Shown here: piece by piece, positions 17,132-25,804 of the stretch
How the letters are laid out: the number at the start of each line of letters is the position of its first letter
Numbering within the stretch: the first letter of the stretch is position 1
Source of the DNA: Flavobacterium caseinilyticum
GTDB lineage: Bacteria; Bacteroidota; Bacteroidia; Flavobacteriales; Flavobacteriaceae
Direction: 5' to 3'
Assembly: GCF_004349085.1 (NCBI RefSeq)
Contig: NZ_SMFM01000009.1
Coordinates: 62,001-126,000, forward strand
DNA: 64,000 bases
Notes under the pieces: model-generated
What the model was told of the DNA's origin: nothing
The model's database searches: none
The model's input: the letters and a program-made list of their open reading frames with translations, nothing else
Position numbers and translations under genes: made by a program

Positions 17132-17623
17132 TTATTTATCTAATTCTTTAAGCTTTGCTTTCATTTGTTCAATTTCTGCCTGTTGGCTGGTAATAATATT
17201 TTTAATTAATTCCTTTATTTCAGGGTCGGTAACCGATGACTCTTTTCCCATTAATATTGCTGCGGCATGGTGTGGTATCATTGATTTTAAAAATTCTTTA
17301 TCCCCAACTGCCGTCTGTTGCCTAATACCTGCAAAAAATAGAATCAAAGCAATAAAACCAGTGACAAGCAGTGAAATATTTAATTTCTTATTTCCGTACA
17401 TGCTACCCATCACTAGAAGTTCAATTATGAGCATCGGCATGGTCATCAGTCCAGCCATGTAAAATTGGTTTATATTGGGTATTACATTGGCAAAAACATC
17501 TACCATTGCATACATTAGTATGTACATAGCTATAAATGATAACACTATCATAATCGCTAATTTCTTGTACATAGTCAAACTTAATTCTTTTGAATGCTCT
17601 TCTGTTGTGTGTTTCATTGCCAT
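17132..17623 (-). CDS. DUF305 membrane protein
   Basis: A 163-residue inner-membrane protein. Three predicted transmembrane helices (about residues 20-110) precede a DUF305 four-helix ferritin-like segment with the family signature FLKSMIPHHAAAILMGKES and a C-terminal helix ending IITSQQAEIEQMKAKL. The paired histidines (PHH) suggest metal binding. The start could also be the second Met (17617). It lies 39 bp upstream of the multicopper oxidase and 22 bp downstream of a DUF2911 gene, a common copper-response grouping in flavobacteria. Confidence 0.85.
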   Translation of the reverse strand: MAMKHTTEEHSKELSLTMYKKLAIMIVLSFIAMYILMYAMVDVFANVIPNINQFYMAGLMTMPMLIIELLVMGSMYGNKKLNISLLVTGFIALILFFAGIRQQTAVGDKEFLKSMIPHHAAAILMGKESSVTDPEIKELIKNIITSQQAEIEQMKAKLKELDK

Positions 17624-17645
17624 AATTTTTTGATTTAAAATTAAT

Positions 17646-18515
17646 TTATTTTTTTAATAGTAACTCCAACTCTAAAATTTGTTTTTTAAGTGATTCAACA
17701 CTTTTCATTTTTTTTAATTCTGCTATTGATAAAGCTTTTTTACCTGCTTCAATTGCACTTGGATAGTCTTTTAGTTCCGTTGCTATTTTTTGTCTCAAAT
17801 TAGGATAGTAAAAATTTTGTGGATCTAATTTTTCGGCTTCAATAAGCCAAGCTATTGCTTGTTTGGAATCTCTGTTTGTACTGTAATAATAGTTTGCTGC
17901 TTGAAATAATAAATTAGCATCTTGAGTTTTTTCTTTAATGATGTTTTTATCTATTACTGCTAAAATATTTTCATCTGCTTTGCTTTTCAATGGAATTTTC
18001 ACCATCGAATTTTCCCATATTATTTTTAGAAATCCCTCCCCTTTACTGTTAACATCATTTATTTCGATTGTAAATGTTTCATATAAATTGGGTATGCTTT
18101 CTACTGGAACTGTAAAACGAAAAACATCTTTTTTGGCATCGTATCCGGTTTCTCCATGTAATGTAGTATCTGTATTTACAATTATTGTCCACTCCTTTTT
18201 AGAAGGTATTGTGAATATTGAGTAACTACCCATTTTTAAAGTAGTATTTCCAAATACAATATCTTCGTTGGTAGTTATTGAAGTACAATCACTAGCGCCA
18301 GTTCGCCAGAGTTTTTCAAAAGGTACTAATTCACCAAATATTTTTCTGCCTCTTGCTAGTGGTCTGCTGTAAGAAACTTTGATTATTGTGCTACCCAATT
18401 CTTGTTCAAATGATGCAGATGGACTTGCAGAAGTTAGTTTTATTTGAACTTTTTCTTGTGCCGAAATTATTAAAGCTTGTAAAATAAAGAAGTGTATTAG
18501 AATTATTTTTTTCAT
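17646..18515 (-). CDS. DUF2911 periplasmic protein with TPR-like tail
   Basis: A 289-residue exported protein (signal to about residue 20, ISAQ). Residues ~25-180 are the DUF2911 domain: VSYSRPLARGRKIFGELVPF, LWRTGASDCTSI, and GSYSIFTIPSKKEWTIIVN are its hallmark strands. The C-terminal ~100 residues are helical with TPR-like spacing (ANYYYSTNRDSKQAIAWLIE, DYPSAIEAGKKAL). The domain's function is not established. It is preceded by an 11-bp tandem repeat and follows the PepSY gene on the same strand. Confidence 0.87.
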   Translation of the reverse strand: MKKIILIHFFILQALIISAQEKVQIKLTSASPSASFEQELGSTIIKVSYSRPLARGRKIFGELVPFEKLWRTGASDCTSITTNEDIVFGNTTLKMGSYSIFTIPSKKEWTIIVNTDTTLHGETGYDAKKDVFRFTVPVESIPNLYETFTIEINDVNSKGEGFLKIIWENSMVKIPLKSKADENILAVIDKNIIKEKTQDANLLFQAANYYYSTNRDSKQAIAWLIEAEKLDPQNFYYPNLRQKIATELKDYPSAIEAGKKALSIAELKKMKSVESLKKQILELELLLKK

Positions 18516-18520
18516 GGTTT

Positions 18521-18562
18521 TTGATTTTAAATTGATTTTAAATTGATTTTAAATTGATTTTA
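18521..18562. repeat. 11-bp tandem repeat (about 3.8 copies)
   Basis: TTGATTTTAAA is repeated at 18521, 18532, 18543 and partially at 18554, in the leader of the DUF2911 gene. The ~11-bp period keeps the motif on one face of the helix. Related single copies of TTGATTTAAAATT occur before neighbouring genes. Confidence 0.85.
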
Positions 18563-18582
18563 CTGTTTTTTATTATTTTAAA

Positions 18583-19293
18583 TTATTTTTTTATTTTCCT
18601 CCAAATTTTTCTAATAGTAGGCGATGAGATATACCAAAGTAAAAAACCACTTAAAACGGTTATTAACCCTAATAATGAAAATAGTCGCAAAACAATATTA
18701 TTCATATTGTCTCTACCCTCATAATCCATGGTATGGGTCATCCATAAAAAATCAAACCATCTCCAATCGCGGTGTCTAATCGTTTGAAAAGCTCCATCAT
18801 TTGCTGAAATATAAGCCTTTAAATTATTTGGTTCTTGGTATGAAATAACATAGGCAGGTAGTAAATGCTCTCTATATTCATGGTGTTTCCCTACTTCTTT
18901 AATAAGTTGTATTTCTTTTACTTTTAAACCTGATACAATATTTTTATCCGCAGTTGCTAATGCTTCTTCTTTAGTGATTCCTTTTTTTAAGTCTCCTGTT
19001 TTGGCATTGTAAAGCATCTTGTCATTAACCCAATAAAAAGGTTGATTATTTATTACCCTTAATTCTATAGATTGAATTGCTATCGAAGGATGAAGTAGGG
19101 AAGGACTTATTAAACCTGAAAACGACTCGGCAACAATTCCTTTTTTATGAAATTGAATTCCATGAATATCATCAATATTAGACCAACTAAAATACAGACC
19201 GCTAATGGTCCACATTAAGAATTGAAGACCTAAAAATATTCCTAAATATCGGTGAGATTTTCTAATCCATTTTACTTTTTTTCCTTTAATCAT
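18583..19293 (-). CDS. PepSY-domain membrane protein
   Basis: A 236-residue protein with an N-terminal transmembrane helix (YLGIFLGLQFLMWTISGLYF) and a C-terminal one (LFSLLGLITVLSGFLLWYIS), bracketing a periplasmic PepSY-like region (residues ~90-190, with KEEALATADKNIV and YVISYQEPNNLKAYISAND). HRDWRWFDFLWMTHTMDYEG is typical of the PepSY-associated TM family, often tied to metal or haem reductases. No catalytic residues are recognisable. It sits between the beta-propeller gene and DUF2911 on the same strand. Confidence 0.82.
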   Translation of the reverse strand: MIKGKKVKWIRKSHRYLGIFLGLQFLMWTISGLYFSWSNIDDIHGIQFHKKGIVAESFSGLISPSLLHPSIAIQSIELRVINNQPFYWVNDKMLYNAKTGDLKKGITKEEALATADKNIVSGLKVKEIQLIKEVGKHHEYREHLLPAYVISYQEPNNLKAYISANDGAFQTIRHRDWRWFDFLWMTHTMDYEGRDNMNNIVLRLFSLLGLITVLSGFLLWYISSPTIRKIWRKIKK

Positions 19294-19406
19294 TTACCTT
19301 TTAATTTTTTTTTTAATTGTTAAATAAACTGAACCAACCTTAAAAATCGCATTAAAATTTCACTTATTTAAAACAGAATATATTTGAATATTCATAGCTT
19401 AATTTT

Positions 19407-20471
19407 CTATTCCATTCCGCCCGTTTCGGACAAATAACTTATACCATTCGGTTTTTTGCCTACTGCAATTGTATTAATTACTTTTTGAGTTGCCACCTCT
19501 ATTACTGAAACAGTATTGTCACCACTATTGGTTACATAAACTGTTTTTCCGTCTTTGCTAATCACTACACCATGCGCTTTATTGCCTACGGTTATCGTTT
19601 TAATAACTTTGTTACTTGTTATGTCAATTACAAAAACTTTATTTGAAACAGGTCTACCCATTGTTTCCCCTTGATCGGCTACATATAACAATTTACTGTC
19701 TGGCGTGGCATATAATTGAATTGGACCTTGCGCATCATTTGGCAATTTTATTCTTGTTATTTGAGCATTTTTAATATCATATTTTACTACTTCTTTAGTA
19801 TCATACAAACTCGCAAAAATAAATTTTTCATCTTGTGTAGTTGCAACTTGCACAGCCACTCCTCCCAGTGGAATGTCTGTTATTGTGCCATCAGAAATAG
19901 TAATAATCGACATACTTTTTGCATCCATATTTGCAACATAAAGTTTTCCGTTTTGATGTCTAAAACCGTGTGGTAAATATCCTTTTCCTAACTCAAATTT
20001 TTGAGTTATTTTATATGTTTTAGCATCGACTTGAAATATCTGATTTGTTTCATTTGCAGTTGCATAAGCATATTCAGATTTATTATCTAAAACTACATGA
20101 GCCAGATGTAAATCCTTACCAAGTTCAATACGCTTTTTTATTGAATTAGTGTTTGGATCGATTACTATCAATTGGTTTGTTGCTGTACTATCCATAGGTA
20201 TTGCCGTCACCCAAACAGATTTTCCATCAGGTGCAACTTGTACGTTATGAGCCATAAACATCATTCCTGAAGAGTCACTAATTGATATTTCTGTATTTTT
20301 TGTGCTGTCCTGAAGGTTTATAACAGAAATGCTACCTCCATCCTCATTAGCTACGTATACTTTTGCTAATTGCATTGTTTTTTTAGGATTATTGCAGCTG
20401 CCAATTATTAAGCCAGCCACTACTAATACTACCATAATCTGAAATTTTTTGAGTACTACAAGATTTTTCAT
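19407..20471 (-). CDS. YncE-type seven-bladed beta-propeller lipoprotein
   Basis: From ATG 20471, 354 residues; the frame extends 22 codons upstream without signal character. The lipobox is AGLIIGSC. Repeated YVTN blades follow (KVYVANEDGGSISVINL, KLYVANMDAKSMSIITI, LLYVADQGETMGRPV, TVYVTNSGDNTVSVIEV), ending IAVGKKPNGISYL. Such lipoproteins are periplasmic or surface-exposed; YncE itself binds DNA in vitro, and other relatives bind metals or cofactors. A second propeller is present at 36210-37262 with the same KKPNG ending. Both lie in copper gene groups, so a metal-related role is inferred. Confidence 0.85.
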   Translation of the reverse strand: MKNLVVLKKFQIMVVLVVAGLIIGSCNNPKKTMQLAKVYVANEDGGSISVINLQDSTKNTEISISDSSGMMFMAHNVQVAPDGKSVWVTAIPMDSTATNQLIVIDPNTNSIKKRIELGKDLHLAHVVLDNKSEYAYATANETNQIFQVDAKTYKITQKFELGKGYLPHGFRHQNGKLYVANMDAKSMSIITISDGTITDIPLGGVAVQVATTQDEKFIFASLYDTKEVVKYDIKNAQITRIKLPNDAQGPIQLYATPDSKLLYVADQGETMGRPVSNKVFVIDITSNKVIKTITVGNKAHGVVISKDGKTVYVTNSGDNTVSVIEVATQKVINTIAVGKKPNGISYLSETGGME

Positions 20472-20482
20472 TTTTTTATTAT

Positions 20483-21727
20483 TTAAGTTGATTTTGCTAT
20501 TTTTTCCATAATGGAATAATCTGAACCAAACTTGCAAATCGCATCACATTGACTTCGCAATTCTGAAAATAGTATGTATTTGATATTCATTTTTGAATTT
20601 TTAACAACAGGTCTATTCAATTGTTGTATCACATCTTTTTCGCGACTGTTTGGAATGATGATATAAAATACCTCTTCGCCATTGGAAATACTAAAATACA
20701 AGTCGGATAAACGTAAAATACCTGAATAAATACTGGTGCTTTTTTCTACTTCAAATGCTCCAATGATTTTGTTTGTTCCTTTTTTAAACCAAAGTACATC
20801 AATGAGTTTAATCGTATTTTGGGTGTCCTTATCTGTTGGTAATTCAGGAAATTTACTAATTGATATAAACGAAAAACTTTGACCATTGAATGCTTTGCTT
20901 TTATCATTACTGGCCGGAGTAACATCGTAACCTAATGAACTGCCAATTTTTAACAAATGGTATTGCATTTCGTTATGAAGGTTTTCTGCTAATTTTTCTT
21001 CCTGAATTTCTTTTTGGCGTTTTAGTATATTCTTTTCGAACTTTGTGCGTTCGTCTTCGCTTAAATATTCATCGTTACCAATTAGCATTTTTTGTGTTCC
21101 AATCTCAAAACACAATCCGGCAATCGCTCCTAAATCGTTAGATAATTCTGCTTTGTGTTTGCTGTTAGTTTCAATTAATGTTTCTCGGATTTTTAAATAT
21201 TCTGTCCAACTTCCTAACTTCTTTTTGTCTTTGAATAAAAAATTAAATCCGTTGAGAATTGCCGTATTGAATGGCGGAAACCAAGTGGGGTGCAAGAAAT
21301 ATAAAATACTGGCTACCGCCGGACCTAAACCTTTTATTTTTAACTCATCCAATTTAACAATCTCTTTTATAATCTGTTCTTCGGTTTTGGCATTGATGCA
21401 GTTTTCGAGAAATTGGCCGAAAGCAATTTTATTGTTTGGATTTTCGTAAATATCTGGAATTCTTAATTTTGGTTTCCAATAAAAAGGATGTGCCACACCT
21501 ACAAAAATTTGTTTTTGTTCTGCAATACAACTCAACACAAATTCTAAACTACTCCCTTTAAAATCATTTGGAAAAGTCTTGTCTTTGATATCGTCAATGA
21601 CTTGTAAAATTCCTCTACGAATGGTTCGAAATGCTTTTAGCCTTTGGTCGTTATCGACAAACCAAGTATTATAAACACTTTCGGCATCGGTTTTGTATTG
21701 TTGGACTATTTGAGTAAGGTTATTCAT
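20483..21727 (-). CDS. HhH-domain protein with PD-(D/E)XK-like nuclease C-terminus
   Basis: A 414-residue cytoplasmic protein that I cannot assign to a named family. Residues ~125-150 carry a helix-hairpin-helix loop with glycosylase-like flavour (LKIKGLGPAVASILYFLHP then FPPFNTAI). A charged coiled coil spans ~225-255. The C-terminal third has a putative restriction-type core: IDVLWFKKG, then GAFEVEKSTSIYSGILRLSD, giving an acidic residue followed by an E-x-E pair as in some endonucleases. No methyltransferase, helicase or toxin partner is adjacent. It lies 34 bp from the copper ATPase and 11 bp from the propeller gene on the same strand, an odd context. Confidence 0.55.
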   Translation of the reverse strand: MNNLTQIVQQYKTDAESVYNTWFVDNDQRLKAFRTIRRGILQVIDDIKDKTFPNDFKGSSLEFVLSCIAEQKQIFVGVAHPFYWKPKLRIPDIYENPNNKIAFGQFLENCINAKTEEQIIKEIVKLDELKIKGLGPAVASILYFLHPTWFPPFNTAILNGFNFLFKDKKKLGSWTEYLKIRETLIETNSKHKAELSNDLGAIAGLCFEIGTQKMLIGNDEYLSEDERTKFEKNILKRQKEIQEEKLAENLHNEMQYHLLKIGSSLGYDVTPASNDKSKAFNGQSFSFISISKFPELPTDKDTQNTIKLIDVLWFKKGTNKIIGAFEVEKSTSIYSGILRLSDLYFSISNGEEVFYIIIPNSREKDVIQQLNRPVVKNSKMNIKYILFSELRSQCDAICKFGSDYSIMEKIAKST

Positions 21728-21761
21728 TTTAATTTACCATATAAATTTCTATTCACATGTT

Positions 21762-24299
21762 CTAAAGTTTCAAACGTCTTAATCTTAACGCATTTACAAT
21801 TACGGATACTGAACTAAAACTCATTGCCAAAGCTGCTATCATAGGAGAAAGTAAAATCCCGAAAAATGGATATAAAACTCCGGCTGCAATTGGCACACCT
21901 AAAACATTGTAGAAAAAGGCAAAAAACAAATTTTGTTTAATGTTACTCATTACTGCGTGGCTCAATTTTTTGGCTTTCACAATACCTTGTAAATCGCCTT
22001 TTACTAAAGTTATTTTAGCACTTTCTATCGCCACGTCAGTTCCGGTACCCATGGCAATTCCGATGTCTGACTGTGCTAATGCAGGGGCATCGTTGATGCC
22101 GTCTCCTGCCATCGCGACAATTTTTCCGAGGGATTGGAGGCGCTTAATTTCATTTAGTTTGTCTTCGGGGAGGGCTCCTGCGATGAATGAACTAAGATCG
22201 AGTTCGGCAGCGACGGCTTTTGCGGTGTTTTCATTGTCGCCCGTTATCATTATTACTTCAACACCCTGACGCATCAGTTCTTTTATTGCTTCTTTGCTTG
22301 TTTCTTTTATCTTGTCTGTAATGGTTACAAAACCCAAAGCAACCCCATCGATGGAAATATAAGAAACTGTTTTTCCTAGTTTTTGTTCGGCTACAATTTT
22401 ATTTTCCAATTCATCAGAAACTGTGGCGTTCACTTGTTCCATTAGTTTTTTATTTCCGAGGGCCACTTTTTTATTGGTTACCGTCCCAATAACTCCTTTT
22501 CCAGCAATGGCTTCAAAATCGTTGACTTCGATTAATGAAATATTTTTTGCTTTTGCAAAATTGACTACGGCTTGCGCCAATGGGTGTTCGCTGTACTGAT
22601 TTAAAGAAGCGATATTTTGCAATAGCCCATTTTCGTCATTTTGTAAGGAGAACACTTTTTCGACAGAAGGTTTTCCTTCGGTAATGGTACCTGTTTTATC
22701 AGTTATCAGAACATTTACCTTGTTCATATTCTCTAATGCTTCAGCATTTTTTATCAAAACACCTGATAGTGCTCCTTTACCTACGCCGACCATTACCGAC
22801 ATTGGTGTGGCTAATCCCAAAGCACAAGGACAGGCAATTATTAATACTGCAATGGCATTGATAAAACCATAGACTAGGGCAGGTTCCGGTCCAAATTTTG
22901 CCCAAACAAAAAAGGTTAAGACAGAAACTACAACTACAATCGGTACAAAATATTTTGCAATGCTATCCGCGAGTTTTTGAATGGGTGCTTTGGATCGGCT
23001 CGCATCATTTACCATCTTAACAATTTGCGAAAGCAAGGTTTCCGAACCAACTTTCTCGGCAATCATAACAAAGGATTTATTTCCGTTTATGGTTCCCGCT
23101 ATAACTGAATCATCAATCTTTTTATCAACAGGAATAGGCTCTCCTGAAATCATAGATTCATCTATAGTACTTTCTCCATCAGTAATTTTTCCATCTACTG
23201 GAATTTTATCTCCCGGTTTTACTCGTAATAAATCTCCTTTTTTGATGTCGTGAATCGAGATTACTTTGTCCCCTCCTTCGATAACCAAAGTCGCTTCGGT
23301 GGGCGCTAATTTCAATAATTCTTTTATGGCACCGCTAGTTTGACTGTGTGCTCTTGCTTCTAATAGCTGTCCTAATAAAACTAAAGTTAATATTACAGTT
23401 GTAGCTTCAAAATAGAGCAGTACTGTTCCAGTTTCCGTTTTGAATTCGTTTGGAAAAATATTAGGAAAAAACATTCCTACTAAACTGAATAAAAAAGCAA
23501 CTCCAGTTCCAATTCCGATAAGGGTAAACATATTCAAGTTCCAAGTAACAATAGACTTGAATGCACGAACAAAGAATATCCAGCAGGCATAAAAAATTAC
23601 TGGAATGGACAAAATAAGTTGTACCCAATTCCAATATTGAACCCTCATTATTTTTTCTAGCGGATTGTTTTGCATCATTTCTATCATTGCAATGGCAAAA
23701 ATGGGAACTGTAAATACTACTGCGATTTTCATTTTCTTTACCAGATCCTTATAGGTTTTCTGGTCTTCGCTATCACTCGGCTCCATCGCTACTAAATCCA
23801 TTCCGCAAATAGGACAGGAACCAGGTCTGTCTTGAATAACTTCGGGATGCATTGGACAAGTATATAATGTATTATTTACCTCAACTTCTGCTTCTTTTAC
23901 CAAATGCATTCCACAAACAGGGCAATCCCCCGCTTTATCATACGTTTTTTCGCCTTCACAATGCATAGGACAATAGTATTTTCCTTTGGTATTGCTAGTC
24001 ACTTCGATTGTTTTTTTATCATTGTGAGAATGAGCGGAGCAACACGATTTTACAGTAGTTTCATTCGTTGTAGAATGCTGTGAAACTTTACCATTGGTCA
24101 TTTCTATGGTATATTTCCCAGCTGTTGCTAATGCTTCTTGCAATTGTGTAGTTGGAATGTGTTTAGCCATAGTTATAGTTGCTATTGGTGGGTTTAATGA
24201 AACTTTAGATTCAATGCCATCAATTGAATTCAATGTTTTTTCGACTTTGGTTCGACAACCATCGCAAGTCATTCCGGTAATGTTGTAAGTATGTATCAT
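21762..24299 (-). CDS. copA: Copper-exporting P1B-type ATPase with HMA and two HMBDs
   Basis: An 845-residue inner-membrane pump exporting Cu(I)/Ag(I) from the cytoplasm. In order: HMA domain (GMTCDGC, Cys12/Cys15), a SCCSAHSH cluster (residues 85-92), HMBD-1 (108-133, YYCPMHCEGEK...CPVCGM), HMBD-2 (146-170, YTCPMHPEV...CPICGM), and eight transmembrane helices. It has the TGE-type actuator (MISGEP), the Cu-transport motif CPC (490-492, IIACPCALGLATP), phosphorylation site DKTGT (Asp534) and hinge GDGINDAPAL. All catalytic residues are present. An HMA-AraC regulator gene lies 78 bp upstream, on the same strand. Confidence 0.95.
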   Translation of the reverse strand: MIHTYNITGMTCDGCRTKVEKTLNSIDGIESKVSLNPPIATITMAKHIPTTQLQEALATAGKYTIEMTNGKVSQHSTTNETTVKSCCSAHSHNDKKTIEVTSNTKGKYYCPMHCEGEKTYDKAGDCPVCGMHLVKEAEVEVNNTLYTCPMHPEVIQDRPGSCPICGMDLVAMEPSDSEDQKTYKDLVKKMKIAVVFTVPIFAIAMIEMMQNNPLEKIMRVQYWNWVQLILSIPVIFYACWIFFVRAFKSIVTWNLNMFTLIGIGTGVAFLFSLVGMFFPNIFPNEFKTETGTVLLYFEATTVILTLVLLGQLLEARAHSQTSGAIKELLKLAPTEATLVIEGGDKVISIHDIKKGDLLRVKPGDKIPVDGKITDGESTIDESMISGEPIPVDKKIDDSVIAGTINGNKSFVMIAEKVGSETLLSQIVKMVNDASRSKAPIQKLADSIAKYFVPIVVVVSVLTFFVWAKFGPEPALVYGFINAIAVLIIACPCALGLATPMSVMVGVGKGALSGVLIKNAEALENMNKVNVLITDKTGTITEGKPSVEKVFSLQNDENGLLQNIASLNQYSEHPLAQAVVNFAKAKNISLIEVNDFEAIAGKGVIGTVTNKKVALGNKKLMEQVNATVSDELENKIVAEQKLGKTVSYISIDGVALGFVTITDKIKETSKEAIKELMRQGVEVIMITGDNENTAKAVAAELDLSSFIAGALPEDKLNEIKRLQSLGKIVAMAGDGINDAPALAQSDIGIAMGTGTDVAIESAKITLVKGDLQGIVKAKKLSHAVMSNIKQNLFFAFFYNVLGVPIAAGVLYPFFGILLSPMIAALAMSFSSVSVIVNALRLRRLKL

Positions 24300-24377
24300 C
24301 TTTTATATTATTTTAATACAAATTTCTATCATAACTGTTTTTTGCATTTGCACAATTTTGTGTATGATATGCAAGAT

Positions 24378-24938
24378 TTACAAATCTTCTATTTGCTTTC
24401 TTTTAATGGTTTTTATGTTCTTGAAGTAGGTTGGCGAAAAGCCAGTTACTTTTTTGAATTGATTACTCAAATGCGAAACAGTACTATAATTTAAAGAGTA
24501 GGCAATTTGACTTAAAGATAATTCATCATAAATAATCAATTCTTTTACTTTCTCAATTTTCTGATTGATGAAATACTTCTCAATAGTAGTATTTTCAACT
24601 TCCGAAAACAGATTACTCAAGGTGTTATAGTCTTGATGGAGTTCTTGTGAAATATAACTGGATAGGTTACTTTTCAAATCATTGTTTTTATTTTGAACCA
24701 AATCAATAATCAATGTTTTAATCTTATCTATTGTTTTACTTTTCCTATCGCCAATTAAATCAAAGCCAATGGCACGAAGTTTTTTTAACAATTCGCTTTT
24801 TTGATTTTCGTTAATGTCATTTTTTAATTCGACTTCACCTAATTCAACTGAAATTGGATTAATTCTGATATTCTCAAATACAGATTTTACTACCATTTTA
24901 CAACGGCTACAAACCATATTTTTGATATAAAGTTTCAT
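24378..24938 (-). CDS. AraC-family regulator with N-terminal HMA-like CxxC domain (copy 1)
   Basis: A 186-residue protein. Residues 1-~62 look like a minimal HMA ferredoxin fold: MKLYIKNMVCSRCKMVVKSV with Cys10 and Cys13, ending in the typical GFDLI strand. Residues ~95-180 are an AraC-type DNA-binding domain with two HTHs (ELSLSQIAYSLNYSTVSHLS and the family signature NQFKKVTGFSP). Fusing the CxxC metal-binding fold to the HTH gives a one-component metal sensor, presumably for Cu(I)/Ag(I). It lies immediately upstream of copA. Copy 2 at 25805-26365 has the same length and is very similar throughout. Confidence 0.85.
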   Translation of the reverse strand: MKLYIKNMVCSRCKMVVKSVFENIRINPISVELGEVELKNDINENQKSELLKKLRAIGFDLIGDRKSKTIDKIKTLIIDLVQNKNNDLKSNLSSYISQELHQDYNTLSNLFSEVENTTIEKYFINQKIEKVKELIIYDELSLSQIAYSLNYSTVSHLSNQFKKVTGFSPTYFKNIKTIKRKQIEDL

Positions 24939-24964
24939 AGTAAACGATTTAATTAAAGATAAAC

Positions 24965-24992
24965 TAACCCTGCTAACACAATGGCAAGGTTA
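24965..24992 (-). terminator. Hairpin after the HMBD lipoprotein gene
   Basis: TAACCCTGC (24965-24973) pairs with GCAAGGTTA (24984-24992), one G-T wobble. It lies 29 bp past the minus-strand stop at 25021 and before the AraC gene start, so it may separate these two transcripts. Confidence 0.5.
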
Positions 24993-25020
24993 ATTTAGAG
25001 TTTTTTGCCCAGATGAAGTG

Positions 25021-25332
25021 CTATTTGATTTCTTCCTTTTTTTTAGTAACAGGAACGGTTAGTTTCATCCCACATTTAGAACATTTGTCGTTTAATTTAC
25101 CTTGTACTTCCGGGTGCATCGGGCAGGCGTATATGTTTGTTTGATTGTTCATCATTTTAGTTTTATTATTCATCATTGTAGTATCATTACTCATCATAGC
25201 ATCATTTTTATCCATCATTGTAGTGTCATTGCTCATCATATTTGAATGATCTGTTGTGGATTCTTTAGTTTTTTGATTGCAAGAAACCAATACAAATGCC
25301 ATTATTACGGTTGAAAGAATTACTTTTTTCAT
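25021..25332 (-). CDS. Met-rich lipoprotein with C-terminal HMBD
   Basis: A 103-residue lipoprotein from ATG 25332 (the frame is open further upstream, but the lipoprotein signal starts here: VIMAFVLVSC). The middle is a degenerate repeat of MMSNDTTMM units, a candidate Cu(I)/Ag(I) thioether site. The C-terminus is an HMBD (YACPMHPEVQGKLNDKCSKC followed by GM). It is probably a periplasmic metal buffer. The same signal sequence style and HMBD occur in the DUF3347 lipoprotein at 34555-35289, suggesting shared ancestry. Confidence 0.82.
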   Translation of the reverse strand: MKKVILSTVIMAFVLVSCNQKTKESTTDHSNMMSNDTTMMDKNDAMMSNDTTMMNNKTKMMNNQTNIYACPMHPEVQGKLNDKCSKCGMKLTVPVTKKKEEIK

Positions 25333-25352
25333 TTTTTCTGCTTTTTTAAAAA

Positions 25353-25387
25353 TAATACTAAATGCTTTTGATAAGCATTTAGTATTA
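25353..25387. repeat. Perfect 15-bp inverted repeat between Csp-like and lipoprotein genes
   Basis: Arms 25353-25367 and 25373-25387 (TAATACTAAATGCTT and its exact complement) with a 5-nt spacer. There is no T-run of terminator type, so it may be an operator for a dimeric regulator, an mRNA-processing hairpin, or an attenuator between co-oriented genes. Confidence 0.75.
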
Positions 25388-25400
25388 AATTGATTACTTT

Positions 25401-25706
25401 TTACATTTTGCAAGCTTCTGCACATTTTTTGCAAGCATCGGCGCATTTTTTGCAACATTCCATATCGTGTTTACTGCATTCGTTGGCGCAATCTTCACAA
25501 CATTTTACGCATAATGCACAAAGTGCATCGGCAAATTTTGAACCTCTCGCACATAATCTTGCACAAAGGGCACAAATGTCGGCACAATCACGACACAATT
25601 TCACACATTCTAAATGGTCTTTAACTGTTAGACAACCATCAGCACATTTTTCACATTCAACCATACAGGCTAAACAAGCTTCGATACTTACTTGAACATT
25701 TTTCAT
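25401..25706 (-). CDS. Four-helix-bundle copper-storage-like protein (copy 2)
   Basis: A 101-residue protein with over 20 cysteines in CxxxC/CxxC helical periodicity (ACLACMVECEKCADGCLT, CRDCADICALCARLCARG, ECCKKCADACKKCAEACK). No signal peptide. Like the copy at 13948-14295 it matches Csp/DUF326 proteins that load Cu(I) into a thiolate-lined bundle. It lies between the second HMA-AraC gene (98 bp away) and a Met-rich HMBD lipoprotein, so regulator, cytosolic store and periplasmic binder sit side by side. Confidence 0.87.
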   Translation of the reverse strand: MKNVQVSIEACLACMVECEKCADGCLTVKDHLECVKLCRDCADICALCARLCARGSKFADALCALCVKCCEDCANECSKHDMECCKKCADACKKCAEACKM

Positions 25707-25804
25707 TGTATTTATTTATTAGTTGTAGATTAATTTCTACTTAACAAAATTCAATGATTACTTTACTTAGATTGTTATACAACTTTAGTTTTAATTTGTA
25801 TAAT

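Noticed and set aside
25390..25695. Ala/His/Ser-rich + strand frame opposite the Csp-like gene
   Set aside because: Antisense of regularly spaced Cys codons; no promoter or ribosome site.
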